A stretch of DNA of 6,784 nucleotides from Candidatus Aerophobota bacterium (GTDB lineage: Bacteria > Chlamydiota > Chlamydiia > Chlamydiales > GCA-2402025). The position numbers and the translations under genes were made by a program. The notes beneath the pieces are model-generated. The model was given only the letters and a program-made list of their open reading frames with translations, had not been told where the DNA came from and made no database searches. The stretch is from NCBI GenBank assembly GCA_002402025.1, contig NVUU01000085.1, positions 2,277 through 9,060 on the forward strand. Direction: 5' to 3'. Shown here in pieces: positions 1-5,133 of the stretch (position 1 is its first letter; each line of letters begins with the position of its first letter).

Positions 1-327
1 GTAATGGGTGTCTATTGGCGCCCAGGTCACAACCGGAATTTTGTTCATCTTTGCCCACATCATCTCAGCTCCAACACCGAGGCCTCTTCTTGCTCTTGCA
101 TCAACAAAAACAAAGTTAGAAGAAAACACCTGCAGCATGTCTCTTCCAAATACGGAGTGGTTATCAGAAAGGTCGTCTGTTCTGTATGCAGGGTTTAAAA
201 ATAGTGTTTTATAGGGAAGAAGAGTTTGCTCGATCTCTTTCAAGTTAGCATCTGTCCAGAAGGACTCGTTTGGATCTTCATTATCTTTTTTTATCGTGCC
301 TGCGAGATACATGGATAGTGTTAACAT
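1..327 (-). CDS. Nucleoside 2-deoxyribosyltransferase-like protein, N-terminal part (runs off left edge)
   Basis: Reading the minus strand from an ATG at 327 gives 109 uninterrupted codons to the window edge, so the 3' end is missing. The start is well supported: AGGAGGT lies at 332-338, a few bases upstream. Residues 6-10 (MYLAG) match the first strand and loop typical of the nucleoside 2-deoxyribosyltransferase superfamily. Residues 75-90 (VDARARRGLGVGAEMM) resemble the segment that carries the catalytic Glu (here E88), followed by a strand (IPVVTWAP, 98-105). Enzymes of this fold cleave or exchange the N-glycosidic bond of (deoxy)nucleosides in the cytoplasm, usually for purine or pyrimidine salvage. 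The substrate cannot be read from this fragment, and the fold also includes members with other roles. It diverges from the exporter at 424. Confidence 0.66.
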   Translation of the reverse strand, partial: MLTLSMYLAGTIKKDNEDPNESFWTDANLKEIEQTLLPYKTLFLNPAYRTDDLSDNHSVFGRDMLQVFSSNFVFVDARARRGLGVGAEMMWAKMNKIPVVTWAPIDTHY

Positions 328-349
328 CAGAACCTCCTAAGTGGGTGTT

Positions 350-387
350 TAACCAAGAAAATTGCGGTAATTCTCAGGTCTTGGTTA
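350..387. promoter_or_regulatory. Inverted repeat in divergent intergenic region
   Basis: The 96-bp gap between the two divergent genes holds a perfect 9-bp inverted repeat, TAACCAAGA at 350-358 and TCTTGGTTA at 379-387, with a 20-nt spacer. Placement between two divergent starts suggests a dimeric repressor site or a leader hairpin. I could not place a convincing -35/-10 pair for either gene, so the role is inferred from position only. Confidence 0.35.
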
Positions 388-423
388 TTGTAGCAGCCTG
401 TCATTTCAAAATCTCGGTAGATT

Positions 424-1059
424 ATGGACTTTCTTTCATTTTTATTTTTGAACTTTCTCGCCATGATAAGTCCTGGCCCTGATTTCGCCATTGTTACCCA
501 ATATGGGCTAAAGGCTTCCAGGAAGGCTGCCTTTTTTGCATCTTGCGGAGTTGCAGTGGCGCTGATCATTCATGTTCTCTATTGCGTTACTGGAGTAGCC
601 CTTTTTTTGAATTCTTCTCCAAGAGCCCTACTTTTAATAAAGTTTCTAGGTGGGATATATCTTTCTTACCTTGGAATAAAATCTATGCTCGGCGCTGGCG
701 ATGATGGCTTACAAAAGGAGATAAAGTTAAAAAATGCTTTCGCAGCTGGCTTTTTCTGTAATCTTCTGAACCCAAAAGCTACAGTGTTCTTATTAAGCCT
801 CTTTGGAATTTTTGCAAAATCCATGAATACGCTTGCTTCGAAGTTTGTCTTTGGTATGATGATCCCAATACTTGCAATCGTATATTTTTCTTTTCTGTCC
901 TATATAATTACTCATCCGAAATTTCTGCCTTTTCTGCAAAAAAAGAGAAAGTACTTCACCTGGGTTATGGGGGCGGTCATTTCTGTGATTGGAGTGGTTG
1001 GAATTATTTCGGCTGTTTCAGGATATATCAAGCTAAGGAATATTCAACTGCTAATTTAG
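424..1059 (+). CDS. LysE/RhtB-family amino-acid exporter (intact copy)
   Basis: This encodes a 211-residue inner-membrane protein, the usual length for the LysE/RhtB translocator family, which exports amino acids or related small molecules using the proton gradient. The family's N-terminal PGPD motif is at residues 17-20 and the conserved NPKA at 116-119. Hydrophobic stretches suggest about six membrane spans, near 2-16, 36-62, 68-88, 105-131, 141-162 and 178-200. An in-frame TAG two codons before the ATG at 424 limits the start. No clear Shine-Dalgarno site precedes it, so translation may be weak. The last 32 bp overlap the 3' end of the opposing toxin gene. Residues 14-211 are repeated at 5225-5821. 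The exported substrate cannot be told from sequence. Confidence 0.88.
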   Translation: MDFLSFLFLNFLAMISPGPDFAIVTQYGLKASRKAAFFASCGVAVALIIHVLYCVTGVALFLNSSPRALLLIKFLGGIYLSYLGIKSMLGAGDDGLQKEIKLKNAFAAGFFCNLLNPKATVFLLSLFGIFAKSMNTLASKFVFGMMIPILAIVYFSFLSYIITHPKFLPFLQKKRKYFTWVMGAVISVIGVVGIISAVSGYIKLRNIQLLI

Positions 1060-2022
1060 TAAGGATCTCATTGATCTCTATAATGACATCTTGAATATCG
1101 CCTGGGAGATTCAGCTCCTTTGCCGTGCCTCCTAAGTTTTTAATATGTGCTCCCCAGAGCCTATTCATAGGTTTAAGATCCTGTTCACTAAAGTCGATAA
1201 GTTCAAAGGCTGTACCTCGGTGATGAAATGTTTTTTTTATTGATGCCTGCAACTTATTGAAATCAATCACGCGAGGTTCTCGTGTAAGTAGAAGCAAATC
1301 ATGGTAGTCTTTCATACGACTGTTGATTGCACCTTTAGAGAACACCGTCTCAAGTTTCTCTGCAAAAATAGTCTCCGGAGGATAGACCAATAAAGAAATT
1401 TCATTTTCAAATAGGGGTTTTCCTCGATACTGAACAAGATGCAGATCACGAGTGGTGGGACTTACGATGTCGCCTGTTCCTACATCGATATGAATCCTAT
1501 CCTTTATCCGGCCGAAGGCGGCCCCAAGAGTTACCCGATAGCCTGGATATTGCATATGTGGTTGCTGTAAGCGTCCCATGCTCTCGTAATGGAACAAAAA
1601 ACCATCCGTTGACTCTATCGCTATTATCTCCATTATGGCCCTCTCTATCTCATCTTCACTAGCTTCCATTCGGGTTAGTAGAAAATCGAGATCAACCGTT
1701 TCTCGACCTATTTTCATCAGGTAAGCCAAGAGGAAGCCGCCTTTAAAAATGAATTTATTGGCATGAGTGGATCGAGATAGGCGGAATAAGAACCTCTCTA
1801 GAAGTAGCTTTTTCCAACACTCATTAAAGCGAATCTTTTTTTCTTTTGAAATTGTTTGAAGATGATCTTTTAAACCTTGTTCATTCATGTTGTTGCCGTG
1901 ATAAGGAAGGGTGATATATTAAATCTAAGTTTTTTAGCATATGCTTGTAACTTTCGCAGATCTAGATAATGGTTGCTTTTAGATGTAAGCGCCATTTTCA
2001 AAGCCTTGATTGCCGTTTCTCG
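462..2022 (+). repeat. Large direct repeat, copy 1
   Basis: This 1561-bp segment recurs in the same orientation at 5224-6784, displaced by 4762 bp. By eye the copies differ at one base, 1567 (G) versus 6329 (A). The left boundary is sharp: sequence before 462 (TTTCTCGC) differs from that before 5224 (GATTAAA). The right boundary is not reached because the window ends inside copy 2. Copy 1 is the ancestral arrangement at the left boundary, since here the exporter gene is complete. It holds exporter codons 14 to stop, the whole toxin gene and the 3' part of the antitoxin gene. Confidence 0.96.
1028..1888 (-). CDS. AbiEii-family nucleotidyltransferase toxin, module 1 (intact)
   Basis: A 286-residue protein of the AbiEii/AbiGii (DUF1814) nucleotidyltransferase family, the toxin half of type IV AbiE toxin-antitoxin systems. 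Family motifs appear in order: KGG at 49-51, the metal-binding DLD at 66-68 preceded by R62, a third acidic site in IHIDVG (D135), AEKLE at 176-180, and RMKDYHD at 191-197. AbiEii relatives such as the mycobacterial MenT toxins add nucleotides to tRNA 3' ends; that this protein does so is inference. The ATG overlaps the antitoxin TGA as ATGA (1888-1885), so translation is probably coupled to the antitoxin, whose frame is broken upstream. Its 3' end overlaps the convergent exporter by 32 bp. A second copy at 5790-6650 carries a nonsense codon. All motifs remain, so it could be active. Confidence 0.85.
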   Translation of the reverse strand: MNEQGLKDHLQTISKEKKIRFNECWKKLLLERFLFRLSRSTHANKFIFKGGFLLAYLMKIGRETVDLDFLLTRMEASEDEIERAIMEIIAIESTDGFLFHYESMGRLQQPHMQYPGYRVTLGAAFGRIKDRIHIDVGTGDIVSPTTRDLHLVQYRGKPLFENEISLLVYPPETIFAEKLETVFSKGAINSRMKDYHDLLLLTREPRVIDFNKLQASIKKTFHHRGTAFELIDFSEQDLKPMNRLWGAHIKNLGGTAKELNLPGDIQDVIIEINEILTKLAVEYSLA

Positions 2023-2482
2023 GCTTAGCAGTCTAAAAGCGTCGATGATCGTACGTTCGCGATTATATATGGGTACTTTGACGCCCTCGAGATCAACTAT
2101 CGTCTTACCTAACTCCATATCGCGGAATCGAACGATCTTAACACTAGCTCCCCTGTCGATGGAGGTCCCGTGGGATACTGCAATCCAATGCTGTCTCGGA
2201 ATTTCATCAGTAATGTCGTAAATGGCCAGTGCTGAAATCAGGCAGATTACCCCACCCGGAACGGAGTTGACCGTGTCGATAAGGTCCTCCCATCGAAAAT
2301 TTTCTGGGGGACTTTGGTAGAGAACCCCCTGATAAATACCCCGAGCCAGGCGTCGAATCTGCCCGGTCTTAACGTAATATCCTAGATGAGGTAGAAACCC
2401 CTAGTTTTTTTGCCTCAGCAGCAGTGAAGGAAGGGCGAGTTAGGAGCTTGTGTATAATTTTAAGGGCGGTGGGCTTCTTCAT
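1885..2482 (-). pseudogene. AbiEi-family antitoxin, module 1, frameshifted
   Basis: The gene starts at an ATG at 2482 with AGGAGGA at 2488-2494 upstream. The first frame encodes 28 plausible residues ending TAAEAKKLG, then runs out of frame to TAA at 2371-2369. The second frame resumes at FLPHLGYYVKTGQ and continues without a stop to TGA at 1887-1885. One extra G in the run at 2401-2398 (CCCC on the plus strand) explains it; removing it gives 198 residues, close to the 201 of the module 2 antitoxin. The product has an N-terminal winged HTH reaching LARGIYQG and shares GVICLISALA with module 2. AbiEi proteins repress their own promoter and neutralise AbiEii. A 77-residue C-terminal piece could start at the ATG at 2118. 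A sequencing error is the main alternative. Confidence 0.83.
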
Positions 2483-2501
2483 AAGTGTCCTCCTGATTTT
2501 T

Positions 2502-2550
2502 AATTTAATACAAACACCCAATAAGATCAATTGGGTTTTTGTGTTAAATT
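2502..2550. promoter_or_regulatory. Long imperfect palindrome upstream of module 1 antitoxin (candidate AbiEi operator)
   Basis: Two 21-nt arms, 2502-2522 and 2530-2550, match as inverted repeats at 19 of 21 positions around a 7-nt centre (AAGATCA). The innermost 7 bp (ACCCAAT/ATTGGGT) are perfect. The element sits directly upstream of the antitoxin ribosome-binding site. Characterised AbiEi proteins repress their operon by binding long inverted repeats in the promoter, so this is a good operator candidate. In RNA it would fold into a long hairpin just before the Shine-Dalgarno site. On the plus strand the inner stem is followed by TTTTT, so a terminator is a weaker alternative. Confidence 0.6.
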
Positions 2551-2557
2551 TTTAGGG

Positions 2558-2570
2558 GGTATACTATACC
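2558..2570. promoter_or_regulatory. 13-bp palindrome GGTATA-C-TATACC, possible -10/operator of module 1
   Basis: This is a perfect 6-bp inverted repeat around a single base, just upstream of the longer palindrome. On the minus strand it contains TATAGT, a fair -10 element for the antitoxin gene, which would give a leader of about 75 nt spanning the long hairpin. No good -35 lies 16-18 bp further upstream (AAGACA at 15 bp is the best), so promoter assignment is tentative. Confidence 0.35.
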
Positions 2571-2761
2571 TGCGGAAATAAACTGTCTTTGGAGGTGAAT
2601 TAAGATCGATATTTCTAGTCCAAAAGCGACTCATTTTATAGAGAAATGCACGTAGCGGGTTACCTAGCCGTGTGTCTTTAGAAATTTACCTGTTAGTAAA
2701 GAGTAACTAAAGCTTCTTTGCTACAGTGAGTATAGGAGATACTGGATAACTCCCCAAAAAT
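2571..2761. other. Non-coding stretch between module 1 promoter region and IS-like end
   Basis: I find no open frame with a plausible start and no RNA gene here in either strand. If the terminal repeat at 2762-2779 is a true insertion-sequence end, this stretch would be the inside of a decayed element. Translation in all frames gave only short, stop-broken pieces, with no recognisable transposase motif. Confidence 0.3.
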
Positions 2762-2779
2762 GAATTATTCAACAAAGCC
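2762..2779 (-). mobile_element. IS903/IS5-type terminal inverted repeat remnant
   Basis: Read on the minus strand this is GGCTTTGTTGAATAATTC, one base different from the 18-bp terminal repeat of IS903 as I remember it (GGCTTTGTTGAATAAATC). Homology to the hydrolase at 2780-3015 stops exactly at its outer end, as expected if an element inserted there. No second end and no transposase are visible, so at most one end of a decayed or deleted element survives. The match is from memory. Confidence 0.5.
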
Positions 2780-3015
2780 GCTGCTAGGCATGATCGGCAA
2801 GAATTTCAACTGGAAGTAGTTGATGCGTGTAAATGACCAGATTGCCCGTGATCCCAGAGGTCAGGAATGATACATCTAAATCCACGAGATAGCTCTTTAA
2901 GTTGTGGTTCCCACATTTTTGAAGACCATAAATAACTATGACCAAATAGAATGGGGTAGCCTTTACCAAGGTCTTGATAAAAACAGTCTTTTCCATCTAT
3001 GGTCGTACGTGGCAT
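2780..3015 (-). pseudogene. Alpha/beta hydrolase fragment, 3'-truncated and frameshifted
   Basis: From an ATG at 3015, with GGAG at 3023-3026 upstream, the minus strand encodes MPRTTIDGKDCFYQDLGKGY and so on. Residues 21-30 (PILFGHSYLW) correspond to the strand and oxyanion-loop region of alpha/beta hydrolases, and 51-60 (PDLWDHGQSG) to the conserved DxxGHGxS segment. The frame stops at 2806. Typical sequence seems to continue in another frame (VEILADHA, about 2808-2785) before a TAG and the IS-like end at 2779. The GxSxG nucleophile elbow, the catalytic acid and the His would all lie beyond the break, so the product cannot be an active hydrolase. The original substrate is unknown. It diverges from the module 2 antitoxin at 3224. 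Confidence 0.7.
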
Positions 3016-3039
3016 CTGTCTACTCCGTTGCTTTTGACT

Positions 3040-3067
3040 AAAAAAACCTTAACCCTAAGGACTTTTT
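3040..3067. terminator. Terminator-like hairpin (5-bp stem flanked by A7 and T5)
   Basis: CCTTA (3047-3051) pairs with TAAGG (3056-3060) around ACCC. On the minus strand the stem is followed by seven T (complement of 3046-3040); on the plus strand by ACTTTTT. The stem is short, so efficiency would be low. It lies just upstream of the hydrolase start and could attenuate it. Part of it (ACCCT at 3052-3056, GACTTTTT at 3060-3067) can also pair with 3089-3101 (AAAAAGTCAGGGT), an alternative fold. Confidence 0.3.
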
Positions 3068-3157
3068 ATCTCTTCAATTTTTACTTAAAAAAAGTCAGGG
3101 TAATAGAAGCTAATGATTCTGATCACTGCACCGCAAATGTATCAAGATAATTATTCG

Positions 3158-3186
3158 TTGACAAGACATTTATTTTGGATAATAAT
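3158..3186 (+). promoter_or_regulatory. Sigma70-type promoter of module 2
   Basis: A perfect -35 TTGACA (3158-3163) and a near-perfect -10 AATAAT (3181-3186) are 17 bp apart, predicting a transcript start near 3193 and a leader of about 30 nt for the antitoxin at 3224. ATTATT (3150-3155) and AATAAT (3181-3186) form a small inverted repeat flanking the promoter and could contribute to autorepression, which is speculative. Confidence 0.6.
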
Positions 3187-3223
3187 GCAGGTAAGAAGGT
3201 GAATTTACCGACATATCTATCCC

Positions 3224-3829
3224 ATGAAAGATAAAATACAACAAGCTATTGAGATATTTGAGAAGAACCATGGGATTCTTAGGACCCACGAATGCATTAA
3301 ATTGGGTATACACCCACGCATCTTATATAAAATGAGAGATCGGGGGGTTTTGGAGCAACTAGCAAGAGGTGCTTATCGGCTGACGACAATGCCCGATTTT
3401 TCTGAACCCGATCTCGTCCTCGTCTCCAAAAAGATACCTCATGGCGTCATCTGCTTAATTTCAGCTCTAGCCTATTATGGTATAACTACACAAATCCCTC
3501 ATTTTGTCTATGTTGCAATACCTGTCAAATCAAGGAAGCCTAAACTAGACTATCCTCCAATACGATACTTTTGGTGTTCTGATAAAGTTTATCAAACGGG
3601 GATTGAAACGATGGATATGGGGGGATACCCTGTCAAAATATTTAGTATGGAAAAGACTCTTGCAGATTGTGTCAAGTTCCGAAACAAAATCGGTATGGAT
3701 GTTGTCATTGAAGCTTTAAAAATGTATTGGTATGAGAAGAAAACAAATATCGACAAACTTTACGAATACGCAAAAATCAATCGTGTAGAAAAGGTCCTTC
3801 AACCGATTATGGAAACAATAGTGAGTTAA
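3224..3829 (+). CDS. AbiEi-family antitoxin / transcriptional repressor, module 2 (intact)
   Basis: A 201-residue protein with the full AbiEi layout. The N-terminal winged helix-turn-helix spans about residues 5-53, with a recognition region near KLGIHPRILYKMRDRG (26-41) and the family's RGAYRL at 48-53. The antitoxin domain follows, with GVICLISALA at 74-83 and IPHFVYVAIP at 91-100. In characterised AbiE systems this protein represses the operon and neutralises the AbiEii toxin without forming a stable complex (type IV). A strong promoter lies upstream, but the ATG has no close Shine-Dalgarno site; GAAGGTGA sits about 20 nt away, so translation may be poor. Its TAA abuts the toxin start region (TAATGAGTG). 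It is related to the frameshifted module 1 antitoxin but diverged from it. Confidence 0.87.
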   Translation: MKDKIQQAIEIFEKNHGILRTHECIKLGIHPRILYKMRDRGVLEQLARGAYRLTTMPDFSEPDLVLVSKKIPHGVICLISALAYYGITTQIPHFVYVAIPVKSRKPKLDYPPIRYFWCSDKVYQTGIETMDMGGYPVKIFSMEKTLADCVKFRNKIGMDVVIEALKMYWYEKKTNIDKLYEYAKINRVEKVLQPIMETIVS

Positions 3830-3832
3830 TGA

Positions 3833-3936
3833 GTGGAACAGTCAAACAGAAACCTATCAGAATCGGTCTATAATCGTTTGAAAACGCAGCTCGCCAAAAG
3901 AAAAGGCCTGTACAAGAGGTTTTTAAGTACTATGCA
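3833..3936 (+). other. Out-of-frame N-terminal segment of module 2 toxin
   Basis: From a GTG at 3833, directly after the TGA at 3830-3832, the frame reads VEQSNRNLSESVYNRL and then KTQLAKRKG, a typical N-terminus for AbiEii proteins. It then leaves the toxin frame. The toxin frame, read upstream of its ATG at 3937, gives RPVQEVFKYYA, also typical. The two join around 3896-3906 (AAAAGAAAAGG), where one base appears to be missing, for example one G from an original GGG. The ATG at 3829 is already in the toxin frame but meets a TAA at codon 15 and does not encode a family-like start. A sequencing error, or less likely ribosomal slippage on the A-rich stretch, are alternatives. Confidence 0.68.
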
Positions 3937-4686
3937 ATGGAAAGATTTCTTTATCGTTTGAGTGTCTCACCTCACAAAAGTTCTTTTTTTCTTAAAGGTG
4001 GCTTGATGCTAATGGTTTGGGATCCCCAAAGCCATCGAGCAACGATTGATATTGATCTCCTTGCAAAAACATCAAATAAGATTGAGAATCTAGAAAATAT
4101 CATCACCGATATTTGTACTTTTGATGTTAGCCCGGATGGCATTCATTTTTCAACTAATTCTCTGAAAATTAGGGAGGCGCAGTTGGACACAGATTACCAC
4201 GGTCTAAGTGCTTCATTTACAGCACAACTTTTTTCAGCAATACTTCCTATGCGTATCGACTTTGGATTTAGTGATGCTATCTTTCCAAAACCATCTACGG
4301 TGGAGTATCCTGTACTATTAGATTTTCCAAAGCCAAGACTAAAAGGTTATACTCCACAAACCCTAATCGCAGAAAAGTTTGAATCGATTGTCCGCCTTGG
4401 ACTTGCAAATACAAGGATGAAGGATTTTTATGATATTTGGTTGGTAACCCAGCAGTTTCCTTTGGACCAAACGGAACTTTTTACCATTATTGAAAAGGTA
4501 TTAAAGCGACGTGATACCGACATCGAAGATATCCCAAAAGCTTTTACGGAAGCCTTTTACAATAACTCCAGCAAAGTTGAGAAGTGGAGAAGCTTTCTAA
4601 AAGGCATATCTCATGAATATATCCCGCTTGAAAAAGTGATCATTGACTTGAAACAACAGTTTGAAGGCCTTTTAATCAAGGTATAA
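3937..4686 (+). CDS. AbiEii-family nucleotidyltransferase toxin, module 2 (N-terminus frameshifted)
   Basis: The open frame from the ATG at 3937 encodes 249 residues and keeps every family motif: KGG at 20-22, R34 and DID at 38-40, RIDFG at 106-110 (D108), AEKFE at 145-149 and RMKDFYD at 160-166. Roughly 35 N-terminal residues, helical in this family, are encoded just upstream in another frame (3833-3906). The intact toxin was therefore probably about 284 residues, matching the 286 of module 1. No Shine-Dalgarno site precedes 3937, so expression of the short form is doubtful, although its catalytic core would be present. It follows its antitoxin closely, as in other AbiE operons. It is clearly a different subfamily member from the module 1 toxin, so the two modules were probably acquired independently. 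Confidence 0.8.
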   Translation: MERFLYRLSVSPHKSSFFLKGGLMLMVWDPQSHRATIDIDLLAKTSNKIENLENIITDICTFDVSPDGIHFSTNSLKIREAQLDTDYHGLSASFTAQLFSAILPMRIDFGFSDAIFPKPSTVEYPVLLDFPKPRLKGYTPQTLIAEKFESIVRLGLANTRMKDFYDIWLVTQQFPLDQTELFTIIEKVLKRRDTDIEDIPKAFTEAFYNNSSKVEKWRSFLKGISHEYIPLEKVIIDLKQQFEGLLIKV

Positions 4687-4748
4687 CCGAATGTATCGCG
4701 AGCAATAGATTTAATTTGTTTGTTGTGAATGAATCAATCTAAATTGCG

Positions 4749-4764
4749 CACATAGGTCTATGTG
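4749..4764 (-). terminator. Small hairpin just past the tRNA 3' end
   Basis: CACATAG (4749-4755) and CTATGTG (4758-4764) form a perfect 7-bp inverted repeat with a 2-nt centre, starting 6 nt beyond the tRNA 3' end on the minus strand. It may mark the end of the tRNA transcript, but there is no T run after it, so the terminator call is weak. Confidence 0.3.
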
Positions 4765-4770
4765 AAAGGA

Positions 4771-4844
4771 TGGGGCAAGCAGGACTTGAACCTGCGACCA
4801 ACGGGTTATGAGTCCGTTGCTCTAACCAACTGAGCTATTGCCCC
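4771..4844 (-). tRNA. tRNA with CAT anticodon (Ile2 or elongator Met)
   Basis: The minus strand folds into a 74-nt tRNA. The acceptor stem is GGGGCAA/TTGCCCC, the D arm GCTC-AGTTGGTTA-GAGC, the anticodon loop CTCATAA (anticodon CAT), the variable loop TGGTC and the T arm GCAGG-TTCAAGT-CCTGC, with discriminator A. The base pair closing the anticodon loop is an A-C mismatch (31-39). CCA is not encoded. The variable and T-arm sequence looks like tRNA-Ile2, whose C34 is changed to lysidine to read AUA, but elongator tRNA-Met cannot be excluded. Initiator tRNA is unlikely because position 1-72 is a normal G-C pair and the stem lacks the GGG/CCC pairs. It lies inside the inferred duplication unit. 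Confidence 0.93.
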
Positions 4845-4860
4845 TTGTTTAAGGACTGCA

Positions 4861-4889
4861 ATCATAGCGATATGCAATTGCCAAATCAA
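4861..4889 (-). promoter_or_regulatory. Promoter of the tRNA gene
   Basis: On the minus strand TTGATT (complement of 4884-4889) and TATGAT (complement of 4861-4866) are separated by 17 bp and end 16 bp before the mature tRNA 5' end, a normal spacing for a short 5' leader removed by RNase P. Confidence 0.6.
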
Positions 4890-5133
4890 GAGATTTTTAC
4901 TTGTTATTAGTGCTTTGTATCCGCATTTTGCAAAACTACTCAAACTCTTAGCCAACCTTAGTCATAGATTAAATATTAATTAATCTAATTAATTTTAATC
5001 AGTTAATTATCAATTTAGTAATTAAATAGGGGATAATTTCGTCTTATTATTTTGCAGATAATTACTTTTAGCGGTATATAAATGTATAAGGGGCACTATA
5101 CCCGGATGTTTTCACCTACTAAGGAACGTGAAT
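4890..5133. other. AT-rich intergenic region upstream of an exported-protein gene
   Basis: No gene is visible. From about 4965 to 5028 the sequence is almost only A and T and built from overlapping TTAAT/ATTAA words, including the inverted repeat AGATTAA-N7-TTAATCT at 4966-4986. Downstream, TTGCAG (5052-5057) and TATATA (5075-5080) are 17 bp apart and could be a weak promoter for the reading frame at 5134. The AT block may act as an upstream activating or DNA-bending element; that is inference. Confidence 0.4.

Noticed and set aside
4..482. Short plus-strand open frames at 4-198, 8-214 and 270-482
   Set aside because: They are antisense to the deoxyribosyltransferase-like gene or span its start and the exporter start; their translations show no domain character and no ribosome-binding site.
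327..569. Minus-strand open frame at 327-569 and its counterpart at 5140-5331
   Set aside because: Both are antisense shadows of the exporter N-terminal region; they share sequence only because the exporter is duplicated.
1885..2118. A free-standing 77-residue small gene
   Set aside because: Its sequence is the C-terminal part of an AbiEi antitoxin whose upstream part is present in two other pieces, so it is a fragment, though translation from 2118 is not excluded.
1973..2221. Plus-strand open frame of 82 codons
   Set aside because: It is antisense to the module 1 antitoxin, whose protein sequence is clearly family-like on the other strand.
2571..2761. Degenerate IS5-type transposase
   Set aside because: Faint similarities in one minus-strand frame were interrupted by several stops and lacked any DDE-type motif.
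3901..3910. Programmed -1 frameshift as the normal way to make the module 2 toxin
   Set aside because: The phase is right for -1, but no X-XXY-YYZ heptamer fits the upstream frame and no strong downstream structure was seen; a one-base deletion is simpler.
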